Shown here: positions 53,806 through 63,348 of the stretch, piece by piece
How the letters are laid out: the number at the start of each line of letters is the position of its first letter
Numbering within the stretch: position 1 is the first letter of the stretch
From: Bifidobacterium breve
Lineage (GTDB): Bacteria > Actinomycetota > Acidimicrobiia > Acidimicrobiales > Acidimicrobilacustridaceae
DNA length: 64,000 nucleotides
NCBI GenBank assembly: GCA_945862505.1
Contig: CAMAYJ010000001.1
Span: forward strand, 37,184 to 101,183
Direction of reading: 5' to 3'
Notes under the pieces: model-generated
Seen by the model: the letters and a program-made list of their open reading frames with translations, nothing else
Database searches by the model: none
What the model was told of the DNA's origin: nothing
Translations under genes and position numbers: made by a program

Positions 53806-54563
53806 GCACGCCACCTACCTACGTCGAAGGACACGGACTACTCGCTGGCAAGAGGGTGCTTGTCACCGCGGCAGCCGGAACGGGTATTGGGTTTCAAGCG
53901 GCGAAGCGTGCGATTGAAGAAGGCGCTCAAGTTGTCATTTCCGATAAGCACGAGCGCCGCTGTGGCGAATCGGCGGCGGAACTTGGTGTTGTCGGTATTC
54001 CTTGTGACGTGACCGTCGAAGACGATGTGCAAGCACTCGTCAAAGGTGCAGCCGAAGCGCTCGGTGGCATCGATATTTTCATCAATAACGCCGGTCTTGG
54101 CGGAGAGGTTCCGATCGTCGAGATGACTGACGATCAATGGAGTCTCGTTCTCGATGTCACACTGAATGGCACCTTCCGTTGTATGCGCGCCGAGATGAAG
54201 TACCTCTACGCCAATGGCGGCGGGGTCATCGTGAACAATGCATCGGTTCTCGGTTGGCGGGCCCAAGAAGGCCAGGCTCATTACGCCGCAGCGAAGGCCG
54301 GCGTGATGGCGCTTACCCGTTGTGCCGCGATCGAAGCGGCCCCACACGACGTGCGCATTAATGCAGTGGCCCCCAGCCTTGCGATGCATCCGTTTCTGGC
54401 CAAAGCCACCACAGAAGAAACGCTTGCTGAACTCACCAAGCGCGAAGCATTCGGTCGTGCGGCAGAGCCGTGGGAAGTGGCCAACGTGATGATGTTTTTG
54501 GCTTCCGACTACAGCTCCTACATGACCGGCGAAATCGTCTCGGTCAGCAGCCAGAGAGCCTGA
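53802..54563 (+). CDS. ipdF: SDR, IpdF-like (HIP pathway hydroxyacyl-CoA dehydrogenase/reductase)
   Basis: LVTAAAGTGIGFQAAKRAIEEGAQVVISDKHERR, NNASVLGWRAQEGQAHYAAAKAGVMALTRCAAIEAA, LASDYSSYMTGEIVSVS; closely resembles mycobacterial IpdF as recalled. Confidence 0.7.
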   Translation: MSTPPTYVEGHGLLAGKRVLVTAAAGTGIGFQAAKRAIEEGAQVVISDKHERRCGESAAELGVVGIPCDVTVEDDVQALVKGAAEALGGIDIFINNAGLGGEVPIVEMTDDQWSLVLDVTLNGTFRCMRAEMKYLYANGGGVIVNNASVLGWRAQEGQAHYAAAKAGVMALTRCAAIEAAPHDVRINAVAPSLAMHPFLAKATTEETLAELTKREAFGRAAEPWEVANVMMFLASDYSSYMTGEIVSVSSQRA

Positions 54564-54571
54564 TCGACAAA

Positions 54572-55813
54572 GTGGAACCGCTCGTCATCGTTTCTGCCGA
54601 CTGTCATATTGGGCCGCGACTCATTGAGGACCTTCGACCGCTTTGTCCATCGGAGTTTCTCTCGCAGTTCGATGCCTATGTCGAAGAGGGAGGACGCTCT
54701 CGCGGGCGCTATGTGGAGCACGATGATTCCACTGATGAGCCGGATTCGCCGTGGCGCAATCAATGGTTGAAGGGTCACTTCGACCCCATTGCTCGCCGTG
54801 AAGATCTTGATTTCGAGGGTATTGCTGCTGAAGTGGTGTTTCACGGGAGCCAGAACAATCAGCCAATTCCGTTTCAGAGTTCGATGCTCGGCCAGCCTGA
54901 TGATCTGGAACTCGCTGCCGTAGGCATGCATCTTTATAACGAGTGGCTTGCTCAATTGAATGCGGATGCTCCGAACCGGCATATCGGACTCGCACATCTG
55001 CCGATGTGGGATGTCGAAGCCGCTGTCGATGAGTTGCGTTGGGCAGCAGATGCCGGATTGAAAGGAGTGAACTTTCCCGCGCTGCGTCCTTGGCTCACGC
55101 CCTACAACGATCCATCTTGGGAGCCGTTGTGGGCGGCAGCGGAAGAATTGTCAATGCCGCTTACGACCCATTCAGGCGCTGGCGATCCTGCTGTCTTTCA
55201 GGGTCCGGAGTTGATTGCACTGATGTCGATTGAGAGTGGCGGGTGGTCGAGTCGTCGCGCCGCACACCTTCTCATTTTCGCTGGAGTTTTCGAACGCCAT
55301 CCTGATCTCAAACTTGTGCTCACTGAACAACCAGGCGAGTGGTGGCCTTATCTCGTGAACGAACTCGATTCGGTCTACCAGTCGGCCACATCGAGGGGCG
55401 GGCCGCTTCGACGACAAGTCCCCAAACCCCCAAGTGAATATTTGCACCGCAATGTATTCATCGGCGGGAGTTTCCTTTCGCGAGCTGAAGCCCAAGGAGC
55501 TATCCGCGATGGGTACGGCGATCGTGTGATGTGGGGTTCGGATTACCCGCACATGGAATCAACATTCCAGGCCGGTGATATCCCGATGAGCCACCTGTCG
55601 ATGCGCTTTACATTTGAAGGTCTTGATCAAGAGGCTGTCCGCACGATGTTGGGTGGCACGGCGATCGACGTTTATGGCCTCGACGGCATCGCGTTGCAGC
55701 GAATCGCACTTGAGATTGATGCACCAACATTTACGGAAATTAAGCGACCGCTTGATGTCATTCCGAGCGGAGCCAGCCCGTTTGCCTTTCGAACCGTTGG
55801 GCCTTGGGCTTAG
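54572..55813 (+). CDS. Amidohydrolase family protein
   Basis: LVIVSADCHIGPRLIEDLRPL, VMWGSDYPHMESTFQAGD; GTG start 54572 inferred. Confidence 0.8.
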   Translation: MEPLVIVSADCHIGPRLIEDLRPLCPSEFLSQFDAYVEEGGRSRGRYVEHDDSTDEPDSPWRNQWLKGHFDPIARREDLDFEGIAAEVVFHGSQNNQPIPFQSSMLGQPDDLELAAVGMHLYNEWLAQLNADAPNRHIGLAHLPMWDVEAAVDELRWAADAGLKGVNFPALRPWLTPYNDPSWEPLWAAAEELSMPLTTHSGAGDPAVFQGPELIALMSIESGGWSSRRAAHLLIFAGVFERHPDLKLVLTEQPGEWWPYLVNELDSVYQSATSRGGPLRRQVPKPPSEYLHRNVFIGGSFLSRAEAQGAIRDGYGDRVMWGSDYPHMESTFQAGDIPMSHLSMRFTFEGLDQEAVRTMLGGTAIDVYGLDGIALQRIALEIDAPTFTEIKRPLDVIPSGASPFAFRTVGPWA

Positions 55814-57279
55814 GCCGGTTCGGCGAGCGCCTTTTCTTCGAGGTACTCCTCGAAGCCCGAGACGCCTGATTCACGACCAAGGCCAGACTGTTTGTAGCCG
55901 CCGAAGGGAACATCGACGGCGTACCACGACCCACCATTGATTGACATGGTGCCGGTGCGGATGCGGCGACCAACCGCAAGCGCGCGCTCACGGCTGTCAC
56001 TCATCACTGCGCCAGATAGTCCGTACGGCGAATCGTTGGCGATGCGGACTGCATCGTTGTCGTCATCAAATGCAATGGCGACAAGAACCGGTCCAAAGAT
56101 TTCGACCTGTGCGATTTCCATGTCGTTGGTGACATCAGCCAACAATGTGGGCTTGTAGTAGTAGCCCTTTTCGAATTGTTCGGGGCGACCGCCACCAACA
56201 ACGACACGAGCGCCCGCAGCGACAGCTCGATCGACGAGCCCTTCGATGCGTTCGAGTTGAGCCTTGTTGACGATGGCACCGGTCATCACTCCCGGATCTT
56301 GAGGATCGCCATAGGGGAGTGCGCCGAGCATCGCCGCTGTGGCTTCGACTCCCTCTTCGTACCGGCTGCGGGGAAGCAGCAGCCGAGTCGAGGTGGCGCA
56401 ACCCTGCCCGCCATGCGTGCACACCATGAAACATGGACTTGCGGTTGCCGAGGCCATGTCGGAGACGTCGTCGAGCACGATGTGTGCACTCTTGCCGCCG
56501 AGTTCAAGAAAGACCTTCTTCACTGTGGCCGATGCCGCTTCCATAATGCGGCGCCCAGTTGCGGTTGAACCGGTGAACGAAATCATGTCGACATCCGGCG
56601 AAGTGGTGAGCACTTCACCAACGGTTTTGTTGGCTGATGTGATGACGTTGAAGACGCCGGGGGGAAAATCGGTGTGATCGTGGATCAAGCGCCCAAGAGC
56701 AAGCGCGCTCCAGGGTGTGTCGGGGGCCGCCTTAAGAATGACGGTGCAACCGGCGGCAAGAGCGGGCGCGCACTTCGCGAAGGTGATCTGGTGCGGATAG
56801 TTCCACGGAGTGATTGCCGCAACGACTCCAACTGCTTCCTTTTCAACCCAACGATGGGCAGCTCCGGCAATGCCCGAGTAGACGCCGAGGTCGTAGGACC
56901 ATTCAAACGTGTCGAGCATGTCGGCGTAATAGGTGAGGTACTCCAGAGGAGTCATGAGTTGCGGGCCACCCATAAGCATTCGGGGTGCACCAACCTCGGC
57001 GATCGTAAGTTCAGTGACGGCATCGAAGTTGTCGATGAAGGCCTGGTGTAGTTGACGGAGGCAACGCTGGCGAAGTTCGATATTTGTCGACCAGTCGGTG
57101 GTGTCGAAGGCGCGACGTGCGGCGGCGATGGCCTTCTCGACATCTTCGGCCGAAGCATCGGCGGCGACACCAATGATTTCTTCCGTGGCGGGGTTGATAT
57201 TGGGATAGGTAGCTCCGCCTGCAGCCTCTACGAGCTGACCATCGATGTAGAGACGTTCTTCATGCCAAAGCTCGGTCAC
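55810..57279 (-). CDS. Aldehyde dehydrogenase family protein
   Basis: LYIDGQLVEAAGGATYPNINPATEEIIG, FLELGGKSAHIVLDD, HGGQGCATSTR; GTG start 57279 inferred. Confidence 0.9.
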   Translation of the reverse strand: MTELWHEERLYIDGQLVEAAGGATYPNINPATEEIIGVAADASAEDVEKAIAAARRAFDTTDWSTNIELRQRCLRQLHQAFIDNFDAVTELTIAEVGAPRMLMGGPQLMTPLEYLTYYADMLDTFEWSYDLGVYSGIAGAAHRWVEKEAVGVVAAITPWNYPHQITFAKCAPALAAGCTVILKAAPDTPWSALALGRLIHDHTDFPPGVFNVITSANKTVGEVLTTSPDVDMISFTGSTATGRRIMEAASATVKKVFLELGGKSAHIVLDDVSDMASATASPCFMVCTHGGQGCATSTRLLLPRSRYEEGVEATAAMLGALPYGDPQDPGVMTGAIVNKAQLERIEGLVDRAVAAGARVVVGGGRPEQFEKGYYYKPTLLADVTNDMEIAQVEIFGPVLVAIAFDDDNDAVRIANDSPYGLSGAVMSDSRERALAVGRRIRTGTMSINGGSWYAVDVPFGGYKQSGLGRESGVSGFEEYLEEKALAEPA

Positions 57280-57355
57280 TGGATTTCCCCCATTGCGTTT
57301 CCCCAATCGCGTTTTCCGCGAGCGCCGAGCTTTGCCCGGTTTCAATTCCTGCCGA

Positions 57356-57367
57356 ACACATCTGTGT
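57356..57367. promoter_or_regulatory. Short inverted repeat ACACA-N2-TGTGT, candidate operator
   Basis: ACACATCTGTGT in the divergent ALDH/SDR promoter region. Confidence 0.3.
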
Positions 57368-57448
57368 GAATCTCGGTTCAATGTAGTTTACGCTCGTCAC
57401 AAATCGTCGGCCTCAACGGTTCTCGGCGTGATCTTTTGAGGGGGAGCC

Positions 57449-58270
57449 ATGGGGAACGAGTCATTTCGCTACGACGGCAAGCGTGTGCTGGTCGTCGGCG
57501 GAGCCACAGGAATGGGTGCCGCAGCTGCTCGCCAAGTCGCTTCGCTGGGAGCTGCGGTTGTGGTGATGGACCACGTCCCAGTCGAGGGCTTTGAGTCGAT
57601 CGTGGTCGATCTTCGCGACAAAGGCCAGATCGATACCGCCATTACCCAGTGTGGCGGCAAGGTCGATGCACTTTTCTCATGCGCGGGTGTCGCCGATGGA
57701 ACCCCTGGCATCGAAAAGATCAACTTCATTGGTCATCGACACATGATTGATCAATTGATCGCCAAGGGAATGCTTGGTGCGGGTTCGTCGGTCACGATGA
57801 TCTCGTCGGCCGCTGGTCTTGGCTGGGAAGCCAATATCGAGACCGTGCGTTCTTTCTGTGACACTCCCGATTTCGATGCGGCTGTTGCATGGATGGAAGC
57901 GAACTCACGCAACGCTCATTACATGTTCACCAAGCAGGCTCTTTGCTACTACGTCGCGGCGCAGGCATATTCCATGGGCAAGATCGGTATTCGCATCAAC
58001 GCGATCTGTCCGGGTCCAACTGACACGCCGCTAGCTCGCGAAAACGAAGAACTGTGGCTGTCGTTCGGATCTGATTACCGTGAAGAAATTGGTGTGACTG
58101 CGTCCTCGCCGGAAGAACAAGGCGACGTCATGGCATTTCTCGGGAGCCACGCCGCGCGCTACATCAGCGGCCAAACGATCATTACTGATGCCGGACTAGT
58201 TGGCGCGGGACTGACTGAGACGTACCCATCGGCTTCGCCCATCGTGAAGATGCTCTATGGACGCCCCTGA
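57449..58270 (+). CDS. SDR family oxidoreductase (3-alpha-HSD-like)
   Basis: VLVVGGATGMGAAAARQV, FSCAGVADG, YMFTKQALCYYVAAQA. Confidence 0.85.
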   Translation: MGNESFRYDGKRVLVVGGATGMGAAAARQVASLGAAVVVMDHVPVEGFESIVVDLRDKGQIDTAITQCGGKVDALFSCAGVADGTPGIEKINFIGHRHMIDQLIAKGMLGAGSSVTMISSAAGLGWEANIETVRSFCDTPDFDAAVAWMEANSRNAHYMFTKQALCYYVAAQAYSMGKIGIRINAICPGPTDTPLARENEELWLSFGSDYREEIGVTASSPEEQGDVMAFLGSHAARYISGQTIITDAGLVGAGLTETYPSASPIVKMLYGRP

Positions 58271-59483
58271 AACGGAGTTGGCAATGACTGACATCTACTG
58301 GGATCCGTATGACACCGAGATCGACGACAATCCGCATCCGATCTGGAAGCGCATGCGCACCGAAACTCCGGTGTATCGCAATGATCGTTTTGATTTCTGG
58401 GCGCTGAGCCGCTTCGAAGATATCGAAAAGGCCTCGAAAGACACCGCGACATTCTCTTCGACGCACGGAACTGTTCTGGAAATGATGGGGCCAGGCATGA
58501 TCGGCTCCAATCAGATGATCTTCATGGACCCTCCTGAGCACACCATGTATCGCTCCCTTGTCTCCCGAGCCTTCACTCCGCGTCGGATGGCACTTCTTGA
58601 TGATTACGTTCGTGATGTCTGCGCCGAACTGCTCGATGGCCTCGCCGGACGGTCGGAATTCGATTATGTACAAGAATTTGCGACGCAGGTTCCGTCAATG
58701 GTGATCTCGCGACTCGTGGGTGTTCCCGAAAGTGAGCGTGAAGAGCAGCGCGAAAACATCGACACGATGTTCCACATCGATCCCGAACAGGGAATGATCA
58801 ACGACATCGCCTTTATGGCTCGAATTCGCGTGCATGAATACCTGATGGATCTCGTTCATCGTCATCGAGAAACTCCTGACGAGTTCGGCGACGACATGAT
58901 CAAGGTTCTTCTTGGTGCCGAAGTCACCGGCGAAGATGGAGAACTTCGTTCGCTGAACGACGATGAATTGGTGCAGTTCACACTGCTTCTCTACGTGGCT
59001 GGTACCGAAACTGTCATGCGCCTTCTCGGCAATGCAGCAGTGGTTCTGGCGCAACACTCTGAGCAGCGAGCAGAGCTCGTTGCTGATCCGTCTTTAATTC
59101 CGAACGCTGTTGAGGAACTGCTTCGCTACGAAGCGCCGTCTCCGGTCAACGGTCGTTGGGTGTTGAAAGACGTTGAACTCCACGGAACCAAGATTCCAGC
59201 CGGATCAAAAGTTCTCCTCCTTACCGGCAGCGCTGGTCGTGACGCCGACGCGTTCTCTGACGCCGATGCATTCGATATTCATCGCAACATCAAAAAGCAC
59301 GTCACCTTTGGCTATGGCATTCACTTCTGCCTCGGAGCTTCGTTGGCCCGAACCGAAGGGCGCATTGCCATAGAAGAAACGCTGAAGCGTCTTCCGAACT
59401 GGGAGATCGTTGACGGAAAGACCGTTCGTCAGCACACCAGCACGGTGCGCGGGTATTCCGAAGTCGGGATCAGAGTTTCCTGA
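58257..59483 (+). CDS. Cytochrome P450
   Basis: AGTETVMRLLGNA I-helix, heme-binding FGYGIHFCLGASLARTEGRIAIEETLKRLPNWE; an alternative start at 58284 has a better RBS context. Confidence 0.95.
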   Translation: MDAPETELAMTDIYWDPYDTEIDDNPHPIWKRMRTETPVYRNDRFDFWALSRFEDIEKASKDTATFSSTHGTVLEMMGPGMIGSNQMIFMDPPEHTMYRSLVSRAFTPRRMALLDDYVRDVCAELLDGLAGRSEFDYVQEFATQVPSMVISRLVGVPESEREEQRENIDTMFHIDPEQGMINDIAFMARIRVHEYLMDLVHRHRETPDEFGDDMIKVLLGAEVTGEDGELRSLNDDELVQFTLLLYVAGTETVMRLLGNAAVVLAQHSEQRAELVADPSLIPNAVEELLRYEAPSPVNGRWVLKDVELHGTKIPAGSKVLLLTGSAGRDADAFSDADAFDIHRNIKKHVTFGYGIHFCLGASLARTEGRIAIEETLKRLPNWEIVDGKTVRQHTSTVRGYSEVGIRVS

Positions 59484-59486
59484 TTC

Positions 59487-60848
59487 TCAGCGGAATGACT
59501 GGATCGGCAGATGGGTAGCCATCGCTGATCCGGGTGGTCCGAGAAGTTGATGGGCGCGCAGGTTGCGCTTGTGGAACAGGACGAGAAGTTCTTCGTCGTA
59601 GGTTCCGGTGTCGGCATCGTCAAGCACAAACGCTTCAAGATCAGCTTCACCCGTAAACCAGTCAGTAGATCGATAACCAAGCAGTTGATGGAGATCGTCG
59701 AGATCAGCGTTGCTTACTTGATCGCCGATTTCGACGGCTCGAGCCGCATGACGTGCTTCTCGAAACAGCGCGCGCAGTCGGTACTTGAGGAATTCGTCAT
59801 CGACGGCGCCGTCGCCAACCGATAAGGACTTGAGGACCGTGGCCATGTGTTCAACGGGTGTTGACGCGCGACCCTCGCGAACCTCGGGTTCTGCGACGGT
59901 CGGTAGTTCTACCTGGAGGATCTCACCCAATGCTTCGGTGGCAAAAAGATTGGTTTCGTAACACCACTGCATGTTGGTCATGAGGTCGGTATCGACGTTT
60001 GGTCGCCGAACGGCTTGGCCAAGTGCGAGTTGGTTCGTAAGCGTGAAGGCAAAGTGGTGGCGCATCAGTGCATCAATGTCGATTTCGGTGCCCGAAAGTT
60101 CCTCGTAGCGCGCGTAGAGCGTGGGGAAGTCTCCGTAACCAACGATGGTGTCGCGCATACGCCACGCCGCGAGGTCCATCATGGGGTCGCCGATGTGTCC
60201 GATTTCGAGATCGAGAACGGCGACGATCTGTCCGTCGGCATTGTGGAATTGACCCGAATCCCAGCAGATGACCGATTCACGACCCTTTGAGTGTGGAGGA
60301 TTGCGACGCAACCAGCCCAAACAGAACTCCATAAATGGATCAGGGCCGTTCTTGGTGGAGCGATAGACCGCTTCGTATTGGTGGAGTCCAAGTAGGCCGG
60401 AATGTTCGGGTGTTTCGGCCCGCATGATGCCGGCTGCGGCGAACGGTTCAACATCGAGCGCATGCATACGAGCAAGGATCTGCAGATAATCATCGACTGC
60501 CGACGCTCGATCGGCATCGCTGGTGTTCTCGAAATGTTGCTGACCGCCGACGCGGTCCATGACATAGGCCATGGGCTCGTCGATCCAGCCGTGTACGGCA
60601 GGTGTTGGGATGTCGCGCTCATGCAACATCGCCTGCAATGTCATTTCGTGTCGCAACGGGAAGATCAGCGGCATGTCGGTGCGATCGCCGCGAACGACGA
60701 GCGACTGCGTAACTCCGCCGTGGGCGAGTTCGGCAAACCACACGGGACGCCAACGCGGCTGGCGCCAGATCGAAGTGACGGTGCCGCCAAGATTTACTTC
60801 AAGCCACGCTTGAACCTGCGCAGTGTCCTGACGCGGTTGTTCGGTCAT
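59487..60848 (-). CDS. Phosphotransferase family (APH-fold) protein
   Basis: ICWDSGQFHNADGQIVAVLDLEIGHIGDPMMDLAAWRMRD; start at MTEQPRQD. Confidence 0.8.
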   Translation of the reverse strand: MTEQPRQDTAQVQAWLEVNLGGTVTSIWRQPRWRPVWFAELAHGGVTQSLVVRGDRTDMPLIFPLRHEMTLQAMLHERDIPTPAVHGWIDEPMAYVMDRVGGQQHFENTSDADRASAVDDYLQILARMHALDVEPFAAAGIMRAETPEHSGLLGLHQYEAVYRSTKNGPDPFMEFCLGWLRRNPPHSKGRESVICWDSGQFHNADGQIVAVLDLEIGHIGDPMMDLAAWRMRDTIVGYGDFPTLYARYEELSGTEIDIDALMRHHFAFTLTNQLALGQAVRRPNVDTDLMTNMQWCYETNLFATEALGEILQVELPTVAEPEVREGRASTPVEHMATVLKSLSVGDGAVDDEFLKYRLRALFREARHAARAVEIGDQVSNADLDDLHQLLGYRSTDWFTGEADLEAFVLDDADTGTYDEELLVLFHKRNLRAHQLLGPPGSAMATHLPIQSFR

Positions 60849-60852
60849 TGGC

Positions 60853-61608
60853 TCAGTCGGCACCGAGGAAGGGCGGACGTTCGCCACCACCATGTGCAGC
60901 AATTTCTGCACCCGTGATGTAACCGGCCAGATCGCTTGCGAGCCACACCGCAATATCGCCAACGTCGGAGGGCATCGCGAACCGTCCCATTGGGATTTCG
61001 GATTCGATGCGTTCGCGTTCTGCACCTTCTCCGTAGAACAACGCTGCTTGTTCGGTGAGAATCAAACCGACAGTGATGGTGTTGACACGAATGTTCGGTG
61101 CCCACTCCATCGCCAGCGTGGTCGAGAGTTGCAGCAGGCCGGCCTTTGCCGCGCCATACGCTGCAGTAGTGGGCGAGGGGCGATTCGCTACGACGCTTCC
61201 GATGTTGATGATTGAACCACCGTCGGCCTGGTTCACCATGTGGTGATGGGCGCGTTGCGCGACGTAATAGGGGGCGAGCAGATTGAGTTCGACGATTCGC
61301 TGGGTGAACTTCGGGGGAGCTTCTGCCGTATCGGCCGGAGGCGAGCCCCCAGCGTTGTTCACAACACAATCGAGGCGACCGGCCACCGCAAAGGCGGCAT
61401 CGACGGCGGCGTAGGCGGCTTCGCCGTCTCGGAGGTCGGCAGGGATGAAATGCCATTCGGCTGGCAGGGGAGTTTCCGCTTCTCGCCGGGCGCAAACGAT
61501 CACCGTTGCACCAGCGTCGGAGAACCGCTGGGCGATGCCTCGGCCCACGCCTTTGGTTCCTCCAGTGATAAGGACAGAGCGTCCTGTGAGGTCGATCTCA
61601 AGCGCCAT
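60853..61608 (-). CDS. SDR, similar to the SDRs flanking echA20/ipdAB in mycobacteria
   Basis: VLITGGTKGVGRGIAQRF, NNAGGSPPADTAEAPPKF, IINIGSVVANRPSPTTAAYGAAKAGLLQL. Confidence 0.8.
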   Translation of the reverse strand: MALEIDLTGRSVLITGGTKGVGRGIAQRFSDAGATVIVCARREAETPLPAEWHFIPADLRDGEAAYAAVDAAFAVAGRLDCVVNNAGGSPPADTAEAPPKFTQRIVELNLLAPYYVAQRAHHHMVNQADGGSIINIGSVVANRPSPTTAAYGAAKAGLLQLSTTLAMEWAPNIRVNTITVGLILTEQAALFYGEGAERERIESEIPMGRFAMPSDVGDIAVWLASDLAGYITGAEIAAHGGGERPPFLGAD

Positions 61609-61641
61609 GGGCGAACCCTACAACCGGGCCCGCAGGGCTTC

Positions 61642-61663
61642 TCAGATGGCCTGCTCCATCTGA
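61642..61663. promoter_or_regulatory. Inverted repeat TCAGATGG-N6-CCATCTGA, candidate operator
   Basis: Perfect 8-bp arms in the 90-bp divergent intergenic region between SDR and echA20. Confidence 0.55.
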
Positions 61664-61698
61664 CTGATTGTGAGGTCACCGGCTAGCGTCGAAGCCCT

Positions 61699-62490
61699 AT
61701 GGGTATCGAAGTGAGCATCGGAACAGAGGGCATTGCCGAGGTCGTGCAGAACTGTCCGCCAGTCAACGCCCTCACCGTGGCGGAGTGGTTCCAACTCGGT
61801 GATGAAATCCGCCGACTTGGGGCCGATCGCTCCGTTCGGGCCGTCATTCTCCGGTCTGAGGGTCGAGGATTCAACGCCGGGGTCGACATCAAGGAAATGC
61901 AGAACACCGAGGGATTCGGTGCCCTCATCGGCGCCAACAAGGGCTGTTATCACGCCTTCGCTGCAGTGTACGAGTGTGAAGTTCCCGTGATCGCGGCGGT
62001 TGCCGGATTCTGTGTCGGTGGCGGCATTGGTCTCGTGGGAAATGCCGACGTCATCGTCGCTTCCGACGATGCGTTCTTCGGACTTCCCGAGGTAGATCGT
62101 GGAGCGCTCGGCGCGGCCACCCATCTCTCACGACTTGTCCCGCAGCACAAGATGCGCGAAATGGTCTACACCTCGGCCAACGCAACCGCGCAGCAACTTC
62201 ATGCTTGGGGTTCGGTCGCTCGAGTTGTTCCGCGAGATGAACTGCTTGCAGTGGCTCGAGAAATTGCGGGCAATATCGCAGCGAAGTCACCAACGGTGAT
62301 TCGTGCTGCCAAGGAAAGTCTGAATGGCATCGACCTTTGGGATGTCAAGAAGTCCTATCGATTCGAGCAGGGCTTCACGTTTGAATTAAATCTCTCTGGC
62401 GTGGCCGACGAACTGCGCGACGACTTTGTCGCTGAAGGAAAGTCGGCGGGCTCGAGTGGAGCAACGAAGTCTGAGAAGGGAAAGAAGTAA
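61699..62490 (+). CDS. echA20: Enoyl-CoA hydratase/isomerase family, EchA20-like (steroid C/D-ring hydrolase)
   Basis: RAVILRSEGRGFNAGVDIKEMQ, AVAGFCVGGGIGLVGNADVIVASDDAFFGLPEVDRGALGAATHLSRL; directly upstream of ipdAB. Confidence 0.8.
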   Translation: MGIEVSIGTEGIAEVVQNCPPVNALTVAEWFQLGDEIRRLGADRSVRAVILRSEGRGFNAGVDIKEMQNTEGFGALIGANKGCYHAFAAVYECEVPVIAAVAGFCVGGGIGLVGNADVIVASDDAFFGLPEVDRGALGAATHLSRLVPQHKMREMVYTSANATAQQLHAWGSVARVVPRDELLAVAREIAGNIAAKSPTVIRAAKESLNGIDLWDVKKSYRFEQGFTFELNLSGVADELRDDFVAEGKSAGSSGATKSEKGKK

Positions 62491-63348
62491 ATGGCCGACA
62501 AGCGCATGACCGAAGATGAAGCGGTCGCAACGCTTTCTGATGGAATGACAATCGGCATTGGTGGATGGGGTTCCCGTCGCAAGCCGATGTCGTTGGTGCG
62601 GGCACTGCTTCGCTCCAACCTCAAAGATCTCACCATCGTTTCCTACGGTGGCGCCGATGTTGGTCTGCTGTGCGCGGCCGGCAAGGTCAAGCGCCTTGTG
62701 TACGGCTTCGTATCGCTCGATTCGATTGCCCTCGAGCCACACTTTCGCGCTGCTCGCCAGAACGGCAAAATTCCCGAGGTCGTGGAATACGACGAAGGCA
62801 TGCTGCAGTGGGGGCTCTACGCCGCAGCGCTCCGCCTTCCGTTCCTACCCACTCGCGCTGGCCTTGGTTCCGATGTTGTGAAGAACGATCCGAGCCTTCG
62901 CACCGTGAAGTCTCCCTACGCCGACGGCGAAGAACTTCTCGCCGTGCCCGCGCTCAATCTCGATGCTGCATTCGTGCATCTGAATCGCGCCGACGAACGC
63001 GGCAACTCACAGTTCCTCGGTCCCGATCTGTATTTCGACGACCTGTTCCTCGGTGCAGCCGCCGTTGGTCGACGATTCCTTTCCACCGAGAAGATCATCC
63101 CCACCGAAGAACTTCTGAAGAACGGCACGATTCACACCATGAAGATCAACCGTTCAATGGTCGATGGTGTGATCGAAGCGCCAAACGGAGCACACTTCAC
63201 GAACTGTCAGCCCGATTACGAGCGTGACGAGAAGTTCCAGAAGGAATACGCCGACGCAGCCAAGGATCCAGAAATCTGGAAGGCATTCGTTGACACGTAC
63301 CTCTCCGGCTCTGAAGCCGACTACCAGAAGGCGGTGGCAGCCCGATGA
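62491..63348 (+). CDS. ipdA: CoA-transferase family alpha subunit IpdA (COCHEA-CoA hydrolase)
   Basis: MTIGIGGWGSRRKPMSLVRALLRSNLKDLTIVSYGGADVGLLCAAGKVKRLVYGFVSLDS; LNLDAAFVHLNRADERGN; YFDDLFLGAA; very close to mycobacterial IpdA as recalled. Confidence 0.85.
   Translation: MADKRMTEDEAVATLSDGMTIGIGGWGSRRKPMSLVRALLRSNLKDLTIVSYGGADVGLLCAAGKVKRLVYGFVSLDSIALEPHFRAARQNGKIPEVVEYDEGMLQWGLYAAALRLPFLPTRAGLGSDVVKNDPSLRTVKSPYADGEELLAVPALNLDAAFVHLNRADERGNSQFLGPDLYFDDLFLGAAAVGRRFLSTEKIIPTEELLKNGTIHTMKINRSMVDGVIEAPNGAHFTNCQPDYERDEKFQKEYADAAKDPEIWKAFVDTYLSGSEADYQKAVAAR

Noticed and set aside
61609-61698. KstR2 operator (AnCAAGnnCTTGnT) at echA20/ipdAB
   Set aside because: No matching sequence in the intergenic gap; a different inverted repeat is present instead
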